Origin: a virus
Reading direction: 5' to 3' (one strand)
DNA length: 35,149 bases
Virus record (IMG/VR): IMGVR_UViG_3300050821_006305
Location: 1 to 35,149 of that record
Shown: piece by piece, positions 22,657 through 32,050 of the stretch
Layout of the letters: each line of letters opens with the position of its first letter
How positions within the stretch are numbered: position 1 is the stretch's first letter
Notes under the pieces: generated by a model
What the model was told of the DNA's origin: nothing
Seen by the model: the letters and a program-made list of their open reading frames with translations, nothing else
Databases searched by the model: none
Translations under genes and position numbers: made by a program

Positions 22657-23670
22657 ATGTTTAGAATACCTATACCGAAAACAGGCGGTGAAGTTTTAAA
22701 TGAAGGCATTAGAAACCTGATGGAACGCCTGATGAGAGAAAAACAGATTGAAAATGAAGCGCAATATAGAAATGCGACATTATCATTACAACAGCAAGAA
22801 TTACCTTCTCAAATTGAATTAAGAAAAGCTCAAGCAAATAAATTAAATCAGCAATCAGATTTGCCATTTGGCGGTAGAATGATGCCTGGTGCTGCTGGAA
22901 AGGCCTTAGCACTATTTATGGTAAAACGAAAATATGGTGAAAATAGTCCAGAATATAAAGAAGCTAAAGAATTGTACGATTTGGATAAAAGACGTTCGGA
23001 ACAAACTATAAATTATCAAGAATCATTAATGAATTCACAAGGTAAACGATATGCAACACCTTTAGGTAAAAGAGCTCAGGAAGAACAACAAATAGCCGAG
23101 GGTGTAATGCCTGGTACAGGAAATAATGGTAACCCAGGTTTATCACTTACACCTCAACAACGAGATAAACTTAAAGGTCAATATGATTTAAAAGATCTTA
23201 AAGATACGACTGATAGCGGTGTTAGACAAAGAATTTTATATTCAAAAAATATGGAAAAAACACTTAATAATCTAAATGTAGATGATTTAACTTCATATTC
23301 AGGAATAAAAGGTTCAGCCGAATTACTTAAAGATGAGGCATTCTCTCAAACAGGAAATATTCCTCCTAGATATTTAAAATATAAACAATCCTTAACGGCA
23401 GCCGATACATTAGCAAAACAAGTTAGACAATTTTATGGAGATTCTATTACGCCAGGTGTGCAGGAAGGATTAAAACAATTAACAAATCCAACAACATGGA
23501 GAGAGCATCCAAAAGTTGCAAAAGAAAGATTTAATGCTTTTAAGAAAATTCTTTTAACTGAAGCTAAAACATTTACTGATGCTGCACATAGTGCAAATAT
23601 TTACAAAGAAGAACCTATTACAAATTCTATTAAGGAAGAAAATAATGATCCTTTTGGAATTAGATCATGA
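22657..23670 (+). CDS. Ejection/internal virion protein (P22 gp20-like position)
   Basis: A 337-residue, Q/K-rich helical protein. The N terminus (MFRIPIPKTGGEVLNEGIRN) and a middle with TPLGKRAQEEQQIAEG are followed by a helical domain with LTAADTLAKQVRQFYGDSIT. It resembles mid-size ejection proteins in composition and gene order only. An ATGA overlap at 23667 couples it to the next gene. Confidence 0.6.
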   Translation: MFRIPIPKTGGEVLNEGIRNLMERLMREKQIENEAQYRNATLSLQQQELPSQIELRKAQANKLNQQSDLPFGGRMMPGAAGKALALFMVKRKYGENSPEYKEAKELYDLDKRRSEQTINYQESLMNSQGKRYATPLGKRAQEEQQIAEGVMPGTGNNGNPGLSLTPQQRDKLKGQYDLKDLKDTTDSGVRQRILYSKNMEKTLNNLNVDDLTSYSGIKGSAELLKDEAFSQTGNIPPRYLKYKQSLTAADTLAKQVRQFYGDSITPGVQEGLKQLTNPTTWREHPKVAKERFNAFKKILLTEAKTFTDAAHSANIYKEEPITNSIKEENNDPFGIRS

Positions 23671-25697
23671 TTACTATTAAAGAAATAAGAGAAAAATATC
23701 CACAATATAATGATTTATCTGATGAGCAATTAGTTAATGGATTACATTCTAAATTTTATAATGATATTACAAAAGAAGATTACTATAAAAAAATAGGATT
23801 CAATCCTAATGAAACAAATAAATCTAATCAACTTAATAAACCTGAAAGTGAATTATCCAAAATTCCTGGTTATGCTATGAATGCTGCTTTTGATTTTCCA
23901 TCAACTATTATATCTCTTTTATCTCAAATACCTGAAACTGCTAAAAATATAGCAACTCATCCTATTAATTCTTTTAGAGATGTATTAGGAGGTGTCGCTA
24001 GAGGATCACAGAATGTTGCAGCATCTGGACTTGAAGCGGGAGAATATCTAACTAGAAAAATTGCTGAATCATTGCCGGGGGCTGGAAAAGTTCCCTATTG
24101 GAATGCTCGTGAATTTATGGGATTAGAAGGGCCTGATAAAATTGATTTAGGTAAAATGATAGAAAGTAAAAATCCTGATCCGCTTATTTCAGGGATTGGT
24201 CAATATGGATTAGGTAGTGCATCTGGCGGTTCTAAATTATTGCCTATGATTCTAGCTAACTTTTTAACTGGTGGAATTCAATCACCTAATAGAGAAAATA
24301 GAATAGAAAATGCTGTTAGAAGTGGTGTTAGTGCTGCAATTCCAGGTTCAGCAGTAAAAGGAATAGCATCTTTATCTCCTTCAAATTTAATTACTAAATT
24401 AGTTGGATCACCATTATCTAAAGAAGAATTACTTAGAAATTTAGAAGTTACAAAAGGTACTGAAACAGGATTAGGTGATGTTATAGAGTCACCAAGATTA
24501 AAAGGATTACAAGAGAATATATTATCCAAAGTACCATTCAGTGGGGTTCAAAAATCACTTCATCAAACGTCTAATGAGATATTAAATAGAGGAAACAATA
24601 TTGTTAATAATTATCTAGGGGAAACAAATCCACTTGAAGTCAGTGAGAAATTAGGTAAAAGTTTAATAAATGGAAAAAAAACTCAGGAATCTATTAAGAA
24701 TATATTATATGAGGTACCTGATAAAATTGCAGATGAGTCTGGTTTTAAAATGGAATTACCAAATTTTACGAGAGATGCAAAAAAACATATATCTGCATTA
24801 GAAAATACTAATATTATAAAATTAATGCCTGATATGAGAGGTCTTTTAGCAAAACTTAATTTAATTAAATCTCCAAATGTAGAAGAAATATCTCCTATAG
24901 TTTCAAAAGAAGGTATTCCATTTAAAAATGAAAAACCTATTTCTCTAAAAGAAGCAAATATTCTATCGGGACAACTAAGAGAAGTTGCAAATAGTTTAGG
25001 AAAATCTACTGATATTGGGGAAAGATATGCATCTAAAGTAATCGGTGGTCTTTCAAAAACTTTAAAAAAAGATATTAAATCAGAAATTAAGAAATCAGGA
25101 AATAAAGAATTAATATCCTCTTTTGATAAAGCAGAAGAAAATTATAAGAAAAATTATTCTTCTTTCTTAGACAAAGATATCAATAAATTTACTATGAATG
25201 GACCTAATGCAAAATCATCTGATGATCTTATAAGTTCATTTTTAAAGACTAGTAATACTGCAGATAAGGCAAGTCAATTAGATAAATTACTTAAAGTTAT
25301 ACCAGAAAAAGATCATAATCTAATTAAATATGCATATTTCTCTAGAGCACTTCAAGGACCAGAAGATATGCAATATGTTAATCCTAATAAACTTTCTACT
25401 TTATGGAATAAACTGGGAGATAAACAAAAACAATTACTGATACCAGATAAAAATGAAAGAAGATCATTAGATAATTATGCACTTCTTGTTAAAAAGAATC
25501 CAAAAGCAGTTAATTTAATGTTTAATCCTGCTACAGGTCACGCAAATTTAGATATAATAACTGCATTAATGTTATCTCATCCATTATCTGGAATTAAGGA
25601 AATAGCTGGATCTAGATTATTAGGTAAAGGATTAACTAATGAAAAATTTAGAGAAAAAGTAGTTAAGAAGATTATTAAGGAAAAGGAAAAGAAATAA
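23667..25697 (+). CDS. Large ejection/internal virion protein (P22 gp16-like position)
   Basis: A 676-residue protein; P22 gp16 has 609. The N terminus has ITIKEIREKYPQYNDLSDEQ followed by a Y/F/K-rich helix, a motif often found at the start of phage internal virion proteins. The middle is Gly/Ser/Ala-rich with amphipathic helices (residues about 70-230), which could insert into membranes. The rest is long, charged and helical. No lysozyme or transglycosylase motif is visible. It likely enters the host with the DNA. The stop overlaps the next start (TAATG). Confidence 0.65.
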   Translation: MITIKEIREKYPQYNDLSDEQLVNGLHSKFYNDITKEDYYKKIGFNPNETNKSNQLNKPESELSKIPGYAMNAAFDFPSTIISLLSQIPETAKNIATHPINSFRDVLGGVARGSQNVAASGLEAGEYLTRKIAESLPGAGKVPYWNAREFMGLEGPDKIDLGKMIESKNPDPLISGIGQYGLGSASGGSKLLPMILANFLTGGIQSPNRENRIENAVRSGVSAAIPGSAVKGIASLSPSNLITKLVGSPLSKEELLRNLEVTKGTETGLGDVIESPRLKGLQENILSKVPFSGVQKSLHQTSNEILNRGNNIVNNYLGETNPLEVSEKLGKSLINGKKTQESIKNILYEVPDKIADESGFKMELPNFTRDAKKHISALENTNIIKLMPDMRGLLAKLNLIKSPNVEEISPIVSKEGIPFKNEKPISLKEANILSGQLREVANSLGKSTDIGERYASKVIGGLSKTLKKDIKSEIKKSGNKELISSFDKAEENYKKNYSSFLDKDINKFTMNGPNAKSSDDLISSFLKTSNTADKASQLDKLLKVIPEKDHNLIKYAYFSRALQGPEDMQYVNPNKLSTLWNKLGDKQKQLLIPDKNERRSLDNYALLVKKNPKAVNLMFNPATGHANLDIITALMLSHPLSGIKEIAGSRLLGKGLTNEKFREKVVKKIIKEKEKK

Positions 25698-27802
25698 TGG
25701 CCACAGGCATACGTGCTGCAAATCCGATTTGGTTTTTTAATGATTTGGTTGGACAACCATTAAATGATCAATTCTACATAAGTTTTTTGACTAATACTTT
25801 TCCGTATCTTCCGCAGCCTGTTTTTCAGGATGTTAACTTAACAGTACCTTGGAGTAATCCTCTAGAGTTTGGTCCAAACGGTGGACTTCCTGATAATATG
25901 TATTGGGATCCTAGTCTTGTATGGCGATTAGAAATTCGCCAAGGACCTACGCAATCCGATCCTTTAATCTATGAGATTAATAATTTTATGCCTGGTCAGG
26001 GTGGAAACATTATTCCATCGAGTACAGGATTGCTAACTCAAGAAAATCAAATTACCAATCCTCAATTTGCTCAAGTTAATTTTACTGGTAATTATGTAAT
26101 TACGACTGCTGGTACATATAATGTTGCTCCTGGTTGGAATTTAATTTTAACCGGAGCAGGTTCTACTACTCTCACCCAATTGATATTAGCTGGAACAACG
26201 ATTGTCGATCCTAATAATAATTCTATTCCATATGCATTAAAGATAAATAATTCAGGTTGGACGACTGCGATATTACAACAAACATTTAATCATAATGGTG
26301 CATTATGGGCAGGAGGTTTAGTTGGTAATGGTGGTGCGGTTGGGGGATTATTAGTTGGTAGATCTGATATCGCCAATCAAACTATTACTATGCAATATGC
26401 ACCTAGTTTGAATCCTCCTATTCCTTCAACTATTTTAACAGCTGCTTTAACGACTGGAAATTTTGCTATATTTTCTGGAGTTCTTAATATTCCAGCATCG
26501 GCAAATAGTCAGACTAGTGATGTTGCTTACACAAACATTAATATTAATTTACCTCCTAGTGGAACAGTAGAATTATCTGATATTCAAGTTACTGGGCAAA
26601 ATACACCTTTTACCTCAAATCAATTACCAACATTACAAGAAGAAACGATCGAGCGCGGAATTGATCATGAATTTCATGTATATAACCCGCAATTAAGATA
26701 TAAACCAATTCCCAGTCTTTTAGTCGGATGGGATTTCCCTTTAAATCCAGCTCAATTTGGTGCAACTGTTGGACCTATCGCATCTGGTGCAAATAGTTCA
26801 TTTTATGCGTGGGATCAAACAATCATATTCCAAACTGTTACAAATGGCGTGACAGTAACTAAAGGAGATGGTGGAGAATTATTCCTAACAGCTTCAGCAA
26901 CTACTCAGATGGCTATTATTCAATATCTAGCAGTTCCTCAAGCAACATCGGTATTAAATGATGCAATTGCAGCACATATCGCAGCTATTGTTACTGGCGT
27001 TCCATTGGGTGCTACGATATCACTTTGGTATACCAAAGACGTTTCTTTACCATCGACAGTTGTTTCTCATCAATCATTAGTTGCTACATTAGATGCAAAT
27101 GGTACTCCTTTAACATTTCATGGTAATTGGTTACCTGTTCCGAGATTACCGAACCAACCAGCTTCTTTTACGATTGATGTTATTAATACCACCAATTTTA
27201 ATGATTATGATTTTAATGGATGGAATTTGAATGGAATTGCAGATGTTAATTTAGCAACTTATTTTGCAATCGTTATTGGTACAGCATCTGTTACTTCAGG
27301 TAATACATTAAGAATTGGTTCGGTGGGTCTTTGTCATGGGATGATAGCAACAAGACCAGGGGCACAAACAGCAGATGAAGTTCTTAGAGAATGCCAATAT
27401 TATTATGAACAAAGTTATCTAAATGGATCACCACCATCGGCTACTTTTGTAGGTTCCACCATAGTTCCCGTATCACTAACTGAGGGTTCTCCTTCTGATA
27501 CATTATCAACAAGAAGTTTTACATTAACTTATAAGGAAGTGAAAATACGTTTTATCGTACCTACCTTTTACTCACCAGCAACCGGTTCCATAAATCATAT
27601 CGTTGCAGCTATTAATACGGCTGGAACAGGAGAAGCTACTGTTGATGTTCCTATTTCTAATTGGACTGCAATTAGTAATACTCCATCATCTTATTCTTTA
27701 CAAGCAACAACTGGAGGAAGTGTAATAGGTGCTCTAACGAGCATTAATAATGAAGGATTAAACATATTCCAGTACATTGCAGATGCAAGACTCGGTATAT
27801 AA
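25697..27802 (+). CDS. Tail fibre/receptor-binding protein with virion-adaptor N terminus
   Basis: A 701-residue, beta-rich protein. The N-terminal 110 residues (NDQFYISFLTNTFPYLPQPV, FGPNGGLPDNMYWDPSLVW, LEIRQG) match the virion-attachment domain common to podovirus tail fibres and spikes. Beta-sandwich-like domains follow. Near residues 555-585 is RECQYYYEQSYLNG, a motif frequent in phage fibres. No enzymatic spike motif is obvious. It probably binds the host surface and the tail, like P22 gp9 in position. Confidence 0.75.
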   Translation: MATGIRAANPIWFFNDLVGQPLNDQFYISFLTNTFPYLPQPVFQDVNLTVPWSNPLEFGPNGGLPDNMYWDPSLVWRLEIRQGPTQSDPLIYEINNFMPGQGGNIIPSSTGLLTQENQITNPQFAQVNFTGNYVITTAGTYNVAPGWNLILTGAGSTTLTQLILAGTTIVDPNNNSIPYALKINNSGWTTAILQQTFNHNGALWAGGLVGNGGAVGGLLVGRSDIANQTITMQYAPSLNPPIPSTILTAALTTGNFAIFSGVLNIPASANSQTSDVAYTNININLPPSGTVELSDIQVTGQNTPFTSNQLPTLQEETIERGIDHEFHVYNPQLRYKPIPSLLVGWDFPLNPAQFGATVGPIASGANSSFYAWDQTIIFQTVTNGVTVTKGDGGELFLTASATTQMAIIQYLAVPQATSVLNDAIAAHIAAIVTGVPLGATISLWYTKDVSLPSTVVSHQSLVATLDANGTPLTFHGNWLPVPRLPNQPASFTIDVINTTNFNDYDFNGWNLNGIADVNLATYFAIVIGTASVTSGNTLRIGSVGLCHGMIATRPGAQTADEVLRECQYYYEQSYLNGSPPSATFVGSTIVPVSLTEGSPSDTLSTRSFTLTYKEVKIRFIVPTFYSPATGSINHIVAAINTAGTGEATVDVPISNWTAISNTPSSYSLQATTGGSVIGALTSINNEGLNIFQYIADARLGI

Positions 27803-27822
27803 CATCATTAAGGGAATTTAAA

Positions 27823-28155
27823 ATGACCGCATATAATAGTTCATTTGAAGGAGCAACACCATTTTCTGATACTGGTTCTAAATTTAATTTAGCCGCGAAC
27901 ACTGGTCTTTCTTTTACGGTTCCTGGGGATATTTCTGTTAGATACAGAGCAAAATTTTCCTATACTGCTAATGCAAATGTATGGGTTTCATATAATGGAA
28001 CCGCAGTGTCTCCTATAGCTGGTACGCAATCTGCTACTTACAACCAAGAATTTCGTCCGGATATAAAGTTTGTAAAAGGAGGAGATGTATTGAACTTAAT
28101 TTCATCTGATGCAACCGGTGCGCAAGTAGGAGTATCATTATTACAAATACCATAA
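27823..28155 (+). CDS. Small beta-rich virion protein
   Basis: A 110-residue protein of Ser/Thr/Asn/Ala-rich strands (FSDTGSKFNLAANTGLSFTV, GDISVRYRAKFSYTANANVW). It resembles a single jelly-roll or carbohydrate-binding domain and lies between two fibre genes, so a fibre-tip or decoration role is likely. AGGGAA precedes the ATG. No specific family recognised. Confidence 0.65.
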   Translation: MTAYNSSFEGATPFSDTGSKFNLAANTGLSFTVPGDISVRYRAKFSYTANANVWVSYNGTAVSPIAGTQSATYNQEFRPDIKFVKGGDVLNLISSDATGAQVGVSLLQIP

Positions 28156-28172
28156 TGGAATAATAAGTGATC

Positions 28173-28189
28173 TGATCCAGGGAGGATCA
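28173..28189 (+). promoter_or_regulatory. Hairpin presenting the fibre gene's ribosome site
   Basis: TGATCC and GGATCA form a perfect 6-bp stem with loop AGGGA. The loop and the first bases of the right arm make up the AGGGAGG ribosome site of the gene starting with GTG at 28192. The structure could limit initiation on this long, repetitive gene. Confidence 0.45.
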
Positions 28190-28191
28190 TC

Positions 28192-31100
28192 GTGGTTAAT
28201 ACCATAAAATTTTCACAATTTACTGAGGCAAATATAAATGATACAACGACTGAAACTGTTGGTCTTGCATCTGGTTTAAATATAAAAACACCCAAAATAA
28301 TCTCATGGACCACCGCCTCTCGTCCTACGCCTCCTCCAGCGTGGGTCATTGGGGCTAATAGTGATTTAGGACAATATGAATATTGGGATCCAAATTCATC
28401 CACTTGGGTTCAATTAGCATCTGATGTTGACTTAACATCTACATTCATTCTTGAAACTCCAGATCTTACATTACCGAATAGTTTTGCCTTATCAACCTTA
28501 TCTACAGGAATTTTAAAATCTACTACTGGAACTGGTGTTCCATCTATTAGTGCACCATTAACATCGATCGATAGTTTAACCACCAGTGCTAATGAGATGC
28601 TCTATACCACAGCATCAAATGTTTATGCCACAACTTCATTAACCGCGTTTTCACGAGGGTTGCTAGCATTATCCAATCAAAGCGCTTGGGTTAGCGCATT
28701 GAATGTTCCTAGCATTCCTGTAAGCGTTAATCAAGGTGGAACTGGTGATACTTCCTTTACTGCATTTTCATTAATAGCCGGAGGAACAACATCAACGGGT
28801 TCTCTACAGAGTATTGCAAGTGTGGGTATTTCTGGACAGGTTTTAACATCTGGTGGACCTGGATTATTGCCAACATGGCAAACTTCATCTGGAAGTGGAA
28901 CGATTAATCCTGGACTTATTAATGAAGTTGCTTATTACCCTGCTAATGGTAATGCAGTGAGTGGACTTGCAACATCTAATAATTCTGTATTGATTACAAG
29001 CAATTCTGGGGTTCCATCTATTAGTTCTACATTACCAAGTGCGGTTCAATTAAATATTACGAATCTGGGAACTATCACAACTGGAGTTTGGAATGGATCA
29101 TTAATTACTCTTTCCTTTGGTGGCACAAATGCAAATTTAATCGCATCTAATGGTGGTATTGTTTGGTCGAATGCATCTCAAATGCAGATTTTATCTGGAA
29201 CATCAACCGCGGGACAGGTTTTAGTATCGGGTGCAAATTCATCACCGTCTTGGTCTACAGCTACATTTCCTGTAACCGTTGGAACAGCTGGTACTATTAT
29301 TAGATCTAATGGTACTAATTGGGTAGCATCAATTGCAGAATTTTCAAACACCTATTCAACTAATAATCTTCTCTACTCTAATGGTGCTAATAATGTCGTA
29401 GGACTTTCAACCGCTGCAAACGGAGTATTAGTCACAGATGGTTCTGGCGTTCCATCAATTTCAAGCACCTTACCATCAGCGGTTCAATTAAATATTACTT
29501 CAGTTGGGACGGTCACAACCGGTGTTTGGCAAGGAAGTGCGGTAACCGTTGCATTTGGTGGAACTGGTGATGTTTCTTTCACACCATATTCACTAGTTAC
29601 GGGAGGCACTACTTCAACTGGTAATCTTCAAAATGTTTCAGGAGTTGGAACGTTAGGCCAAGTATTGACATCGCAAGGAGCGGGTGCGCTTCCTCAATGG
29701 ACGACAGTTTCAGGAACCGGAACGATTAATACAGGAACTATTAATGATCTTGCGTTTTATGCAGCCAATGGAACCACATTAAGCCCGATAGCTACTGCTG
29801 CGAATGGTACATTAGTTACTTCAGCTGGAGGCGTTCCATCAATTTCCAGTACGTTACCATCAGCTGTACAAGCAAATATTACATCTCTTGGAACAATAGC
29901 ATCTGGGGTATGGAATGGCACTGCAATAGATGTTCCTCATGGTGGTAGCGGAGATTCTTCATTTACCGCATATTCAGTTATTTGTGGTGGCACAACATCT
30001 ACTGGAAACTTCCAAAATGTTTCAGGTGTCGGATTGGTCGGTCAAGTACTGACATCTGCAGGTGCTGGAGCATTACCAACATGGAATAATGCACCTGGAA
30101 CTGGAACAATCAATTCAGGAGGGATCAATCAATTAGCTTATTATGCAGCAGCAGGGACCACATTAAGTGGATTAGCAACTGCCAATGATGGATTACTTGT
30201 CACAGGAAATACTGGTATACCTTCAGTCCTTGCAGGTCCTGGAACGGCTGGTAATATATTGCAATCAAATTCAGCTTCGGCTCCTTCATTTTCAACTGCT
30301 ACTTATCCATCTATTGCAACATCGACCGGAACGATATTAAGAGCAAATGGCACTAATTGGGTAGCATCTACTGCTACATTTGCTGATACTTATGCAGGTA
30401 ATGATCTTTTATATGCAAATGGTTCCAATACTGTAGTTGGATTAGTAAGTGCTAATAATGGAACATTAGTTACAGGGACAACAGGTACACCATCGATATT
30501 AGCAGGTCCAGGAACCACAGGAAATATTTTACAAAGTAATGCAGCAGCTGCTCCTTCATTTTCAACAGCTACTTATCCGTCAACTAGTGGTACAAGTGGT
30601 ACAATATTAAGATCAAATGGTACTAACTTCGTTAATTCAACATCAACTTTCGCAGATACTTATTCAATTAACACAATTTTATACAATGCATCAGCAAATA
30701 CCGTTAGTGGTCTTGCAACGGCTGCAAGCGCTGTATTAGTGACATCTGCTGGCGGGGTACCGAGTTTATCAACTACATTGCCTTCAGGTTTAACCATACC
30801 TGGATTTGCAGCAAGTGGTGCTAATAGTGATATAACATCTTTAACTGGATTAACTGGAAACATTGGTCATCCAGTTGCGATCATTAGTAGTGCTGGATTA
30901 AATTTGCTTTCATTTAATTATACCGCTAGCGCTGTAAATTATTTAACTGCATTTAATAATGTAACTGGATCTTCTCCCATATTACAAGGCATAGGATCAG
31001 ATACAAATGTCATTTTGAGCTTAAGAGGCCAAGGAACAGGTGGTGTTCAGGTACAAGGAACAGGTACCAATAATAGTGCTCCCGCTGGTTATGTTGGGGA

Positions 31101-31476
31101 ATTTATATCAAGCGTTATAGCATCTGGATCTCCTGTTACTATGACTAATGCAACAGCAACAAATGTTACTTCCATTTCATTAACAGCGGGTGATTGGGAT
31201 GTGTGGGGTAATATGAGCTGGGTTTCTACAGGTACTGGACCATCTGCTATTGCATGTTGGGTAAGTTCAACTTCGGCTACTGTTCCAGATTTGTCGTTAT
31301 ATACTGGTTTATTTTTTGCCGCTACTACCGTTATCAGTGCTGCTACTGGCGTTAACGCAGCAAAATTACGATTCAGTCTTTCATCAACTACCACGATATA
31401 TTTAACTGGTTATACGGCAAATGTAAGTGGTACCTCTACAGTGTGCGGTGGAATATATGCTAGGCGTAGACGATAA
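28192..31476 (+). CDS. Long repetitive tail fibre protein
   Basis: A 1094-residue protein, GTG start with GGGAGG upstream. The N terminus (VNTIKFSQFTEANINDTTTE) is a common fibre start. Residues about 180-870 consist of imperfect repeats: GGTGDTSFTAFSLIAGGTT-type units (three), STLPSAVQLNITSLGT-type units (three) and GTILRSNGTNWVAS-type units. The last 130 residues are a separate beta domain with SLTAGDWDVWGNMSWV, like jelly-roll fibre tips. The repeats favour change in length by recombination. It probably forms a long trimeric side fibre that binds a second receptor. Confidence 0.8.
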   Translation: MVNTIKFSQFTEANINDTTTETVGLASGLNIKTPKIISWTTASRPTPPPAWVIGANSDLGQYEYWDPNSSTWVQLASDVDLTSTFILETPDLTLPNSFALSTLSTGILKSTTGTGVPSISAPLTSIDSLTTSANEMLYTTASNVYATTSLTAFSRGLLALSNQSAWVSALNVPSIPVSVNQGGTGDTSFTAFSLIAGGTTSTGSLQSIASVGISGQVLTSGGPGLLPTWQTSSGSGTINPGLINEVAYYPANGNAVSGLATSNNSVLITSNSGVPSISSTLPSAVQLNITNLGTITTGVWNGSLITLSFGGTNANLIASNGGIVWSNASQMQILSGTSTAGQVLVSGANSSPSWSTATFPVTVGTAGTIIRSNGTNWVASIAEFSNTYSTNNLLYSNGANNVVGLSTAANGVLVTDGSGVPSISSTLPSAVQLNITSVGTVTTGVWQGSAVTVAFGGTGDVSFTPYSLVTGGTTSTGNLQNVSGVGTLGQVLTSQGAGALPQWTTVSGTGTINTGTINDLAFYAANGTTLSPIATAANGTLVTSAGGVPSISSTLPSAVQANITSLGTIASGVWNGTAIDVPHGGSGDSSFTAYSVICGGTTSTGNFQNVSGVGLVGQVLTSAGAGALPTWNNAPGTGTINSGGINQLAYYAAAGTTLSGLATANDGLLVTGNTGIPSVLAGPGTAGNILQSNSASAPSFSTATYPSIATSTGTILRANGTNWVASTATFADTYAGNDLLYANGSNTVVGLVSANNGTLVTGTTGTPSILAGPGTTGNILQSNAAAAPSFSTATYPSTSGTSGTILRSNGTNFVNSTSTFADTYSINTILYNASANTVSGLATAASAVLVTSAGGVPSLSTTLPSGLTIPGFAASGANSDITSLTGLTGNIGHPVAIISSAGLNLLSFNYTASAVNYLTAFNNVTGSSPILQGIGSDTNVILSLRGQGTGGVQVQGTGTNNSAPAGYVGEFISSVIASGSPVTMTNATATNVTSISLTAGDWDVWGNMSWVSTGTGPSAIACWVSSTSATVPDLSLYTGLFFAATTVISAATGVNAAKLRFSLSSTTTIYLTGYTANVSGTSTVCGGIYARRRR

Positions 31477-31546
31477 TTTAAGTTAAAATTTAACACTATT
31501 AAATAATTTATTTTTATATAAATTTAATCGATAAGGAAATCGTATA

Positions 31547-31699
31547 ATGAAAAAAGAACATTCTGTTCATAAAAATAAAGCAGAACATCATCATAAAAAA
31601 GCGATGGAACATATGAAAATGTCCCATCACCATCATAAAAAACATCATGAAACTGTTAAGCATGAAAAAAAAGAACATCATGCTAAACACAAGAAATAA
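31547..31699 (+). CDS. Histidine/lysine-rich 50-residue protein
   Basis: AAGGA lies ten bases before the ATG. The 50 residues include 16 histidines and 15 lysines (for example MKMSHHHHKKHHETVKHEKK). It resembles metal-binding or pH-responsive peptides; DNA binding is also possible. It follows the long fibre gene and ends directly against the stop of the convergent gene 31700-31975. No family recognised. Confidence 0.65.
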   Translation: MKKEHSVHKNKAEHHHKKAMEHMKMSHHHHKKHHETVKHEKKEHHAKHKK

Positions 31700-31975
31700 T
31701 TAATAGATAGTTTTAATTTCTTCTGCGGGATTTTTTTCATTTGAACTTTGATTTTGGATATTATTTATTTCCAAATCAGAAGTTTTATTTTTTTCTTGCA
31801 TTTGTAAATGCTCTATTCCCTTTTGAACCCAAAAAATTCCTTCATCAAGATTTTTAAAACAATAATCTTTGAATTTTTGATGAATTGGGGTTCGTAATAA
31901 GAAATTAATTAGATTGCTATATTGAACATTTAATTCGGATAGTAGATTTGTTTTAACTGTTGCTAATTCGTCCAT
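31700..31975 (-). CDS. Small protein of unknown function, possibly Acb2-like
   Basis: A 91-residue protein: an N-terminal helix (ELATVKTNLLSELNVQYSNL), then KFKDYCFKNLDEGIFWVQKG continuing to IEHL, and a disordered polar tail. The 'helix, then L-x-x-G-x-x-x-x-x-x-I' layout recalls small phage proteins of the Acb2 (anti-CBASS, cyclic-nucleotide sponge) type, which also sit near virion genes; the likeness is weak. AAGGAG is eight bases upstream of the ATG but is buried in a 13-bp hairpin (31975-32009). Confidence 0.65.
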   Translation of the reverse strand: MDELATVKTNLLSELNVQYSNLINFLLRTPIHQKFKDYCFKNLDEGIFWVQKGIEHLQMQEKNKTSDLEINNIQNQSSNEKNPAEEIKTIY

Positions 31976-32009
31976 TATTATTTCTCCTTAAAATGAGGAG
32001 AAATAATAA
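31975..32009 (-). promoter_or_regulatory. 13-bp hairpin hiding a ribosome-binding site
   Basis: TTATTATTTCTCC at 31975-31987 is the exact reverse complement of 31997-32009, with a 9-base loop. On the minus-strand mRNA the downstream arm contains GGAG of the ribosome site and reaches the A of the start codon of the 31975 gene. The start site is thus fully base-paired in the resting fold. A thermometer or helper-activated switch would fit. Confidence 0.65.
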
Positions 32010-32012
32010 AAT

Positions 32013-32039
32013 AAATCCGCCCTCATTGAAAGCGGATTT
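32013..32039 (-). terminator. Intrinsic terminator of the small decoration gene
   Basis: AAATCCGC and GCGGATTT form an 8-bp stem around an 11-base loop. On the minus strand it is followed by ATTTTATTATTT. It lies 11 bases past the stop of 32051-32296. The next gene (31975) needs read-through or its own promoter. Confidence 0.7.
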
Positions 32040-32050
32040 ATAAGATAAAT

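Noticed and set aside
22479-22709. Minus-strand Pro/Ala-rich frame over the small ejection gene
   Set aside because: It is the complement of a Gly/Ala-rich coding stretch; its composition is explained by that.
28700-30800. CRISPR-like repeats
   Set aside because: The repeats are imperfect, of differing lengths and in frame inside the fibre gene; there are no constant repeats with unique spacers.
31089-31394. Minus-strand frame in the fibre C terminus
   Set aside because: No ribosome site, and it lies wholly over a well-supported fibre-tip domain.
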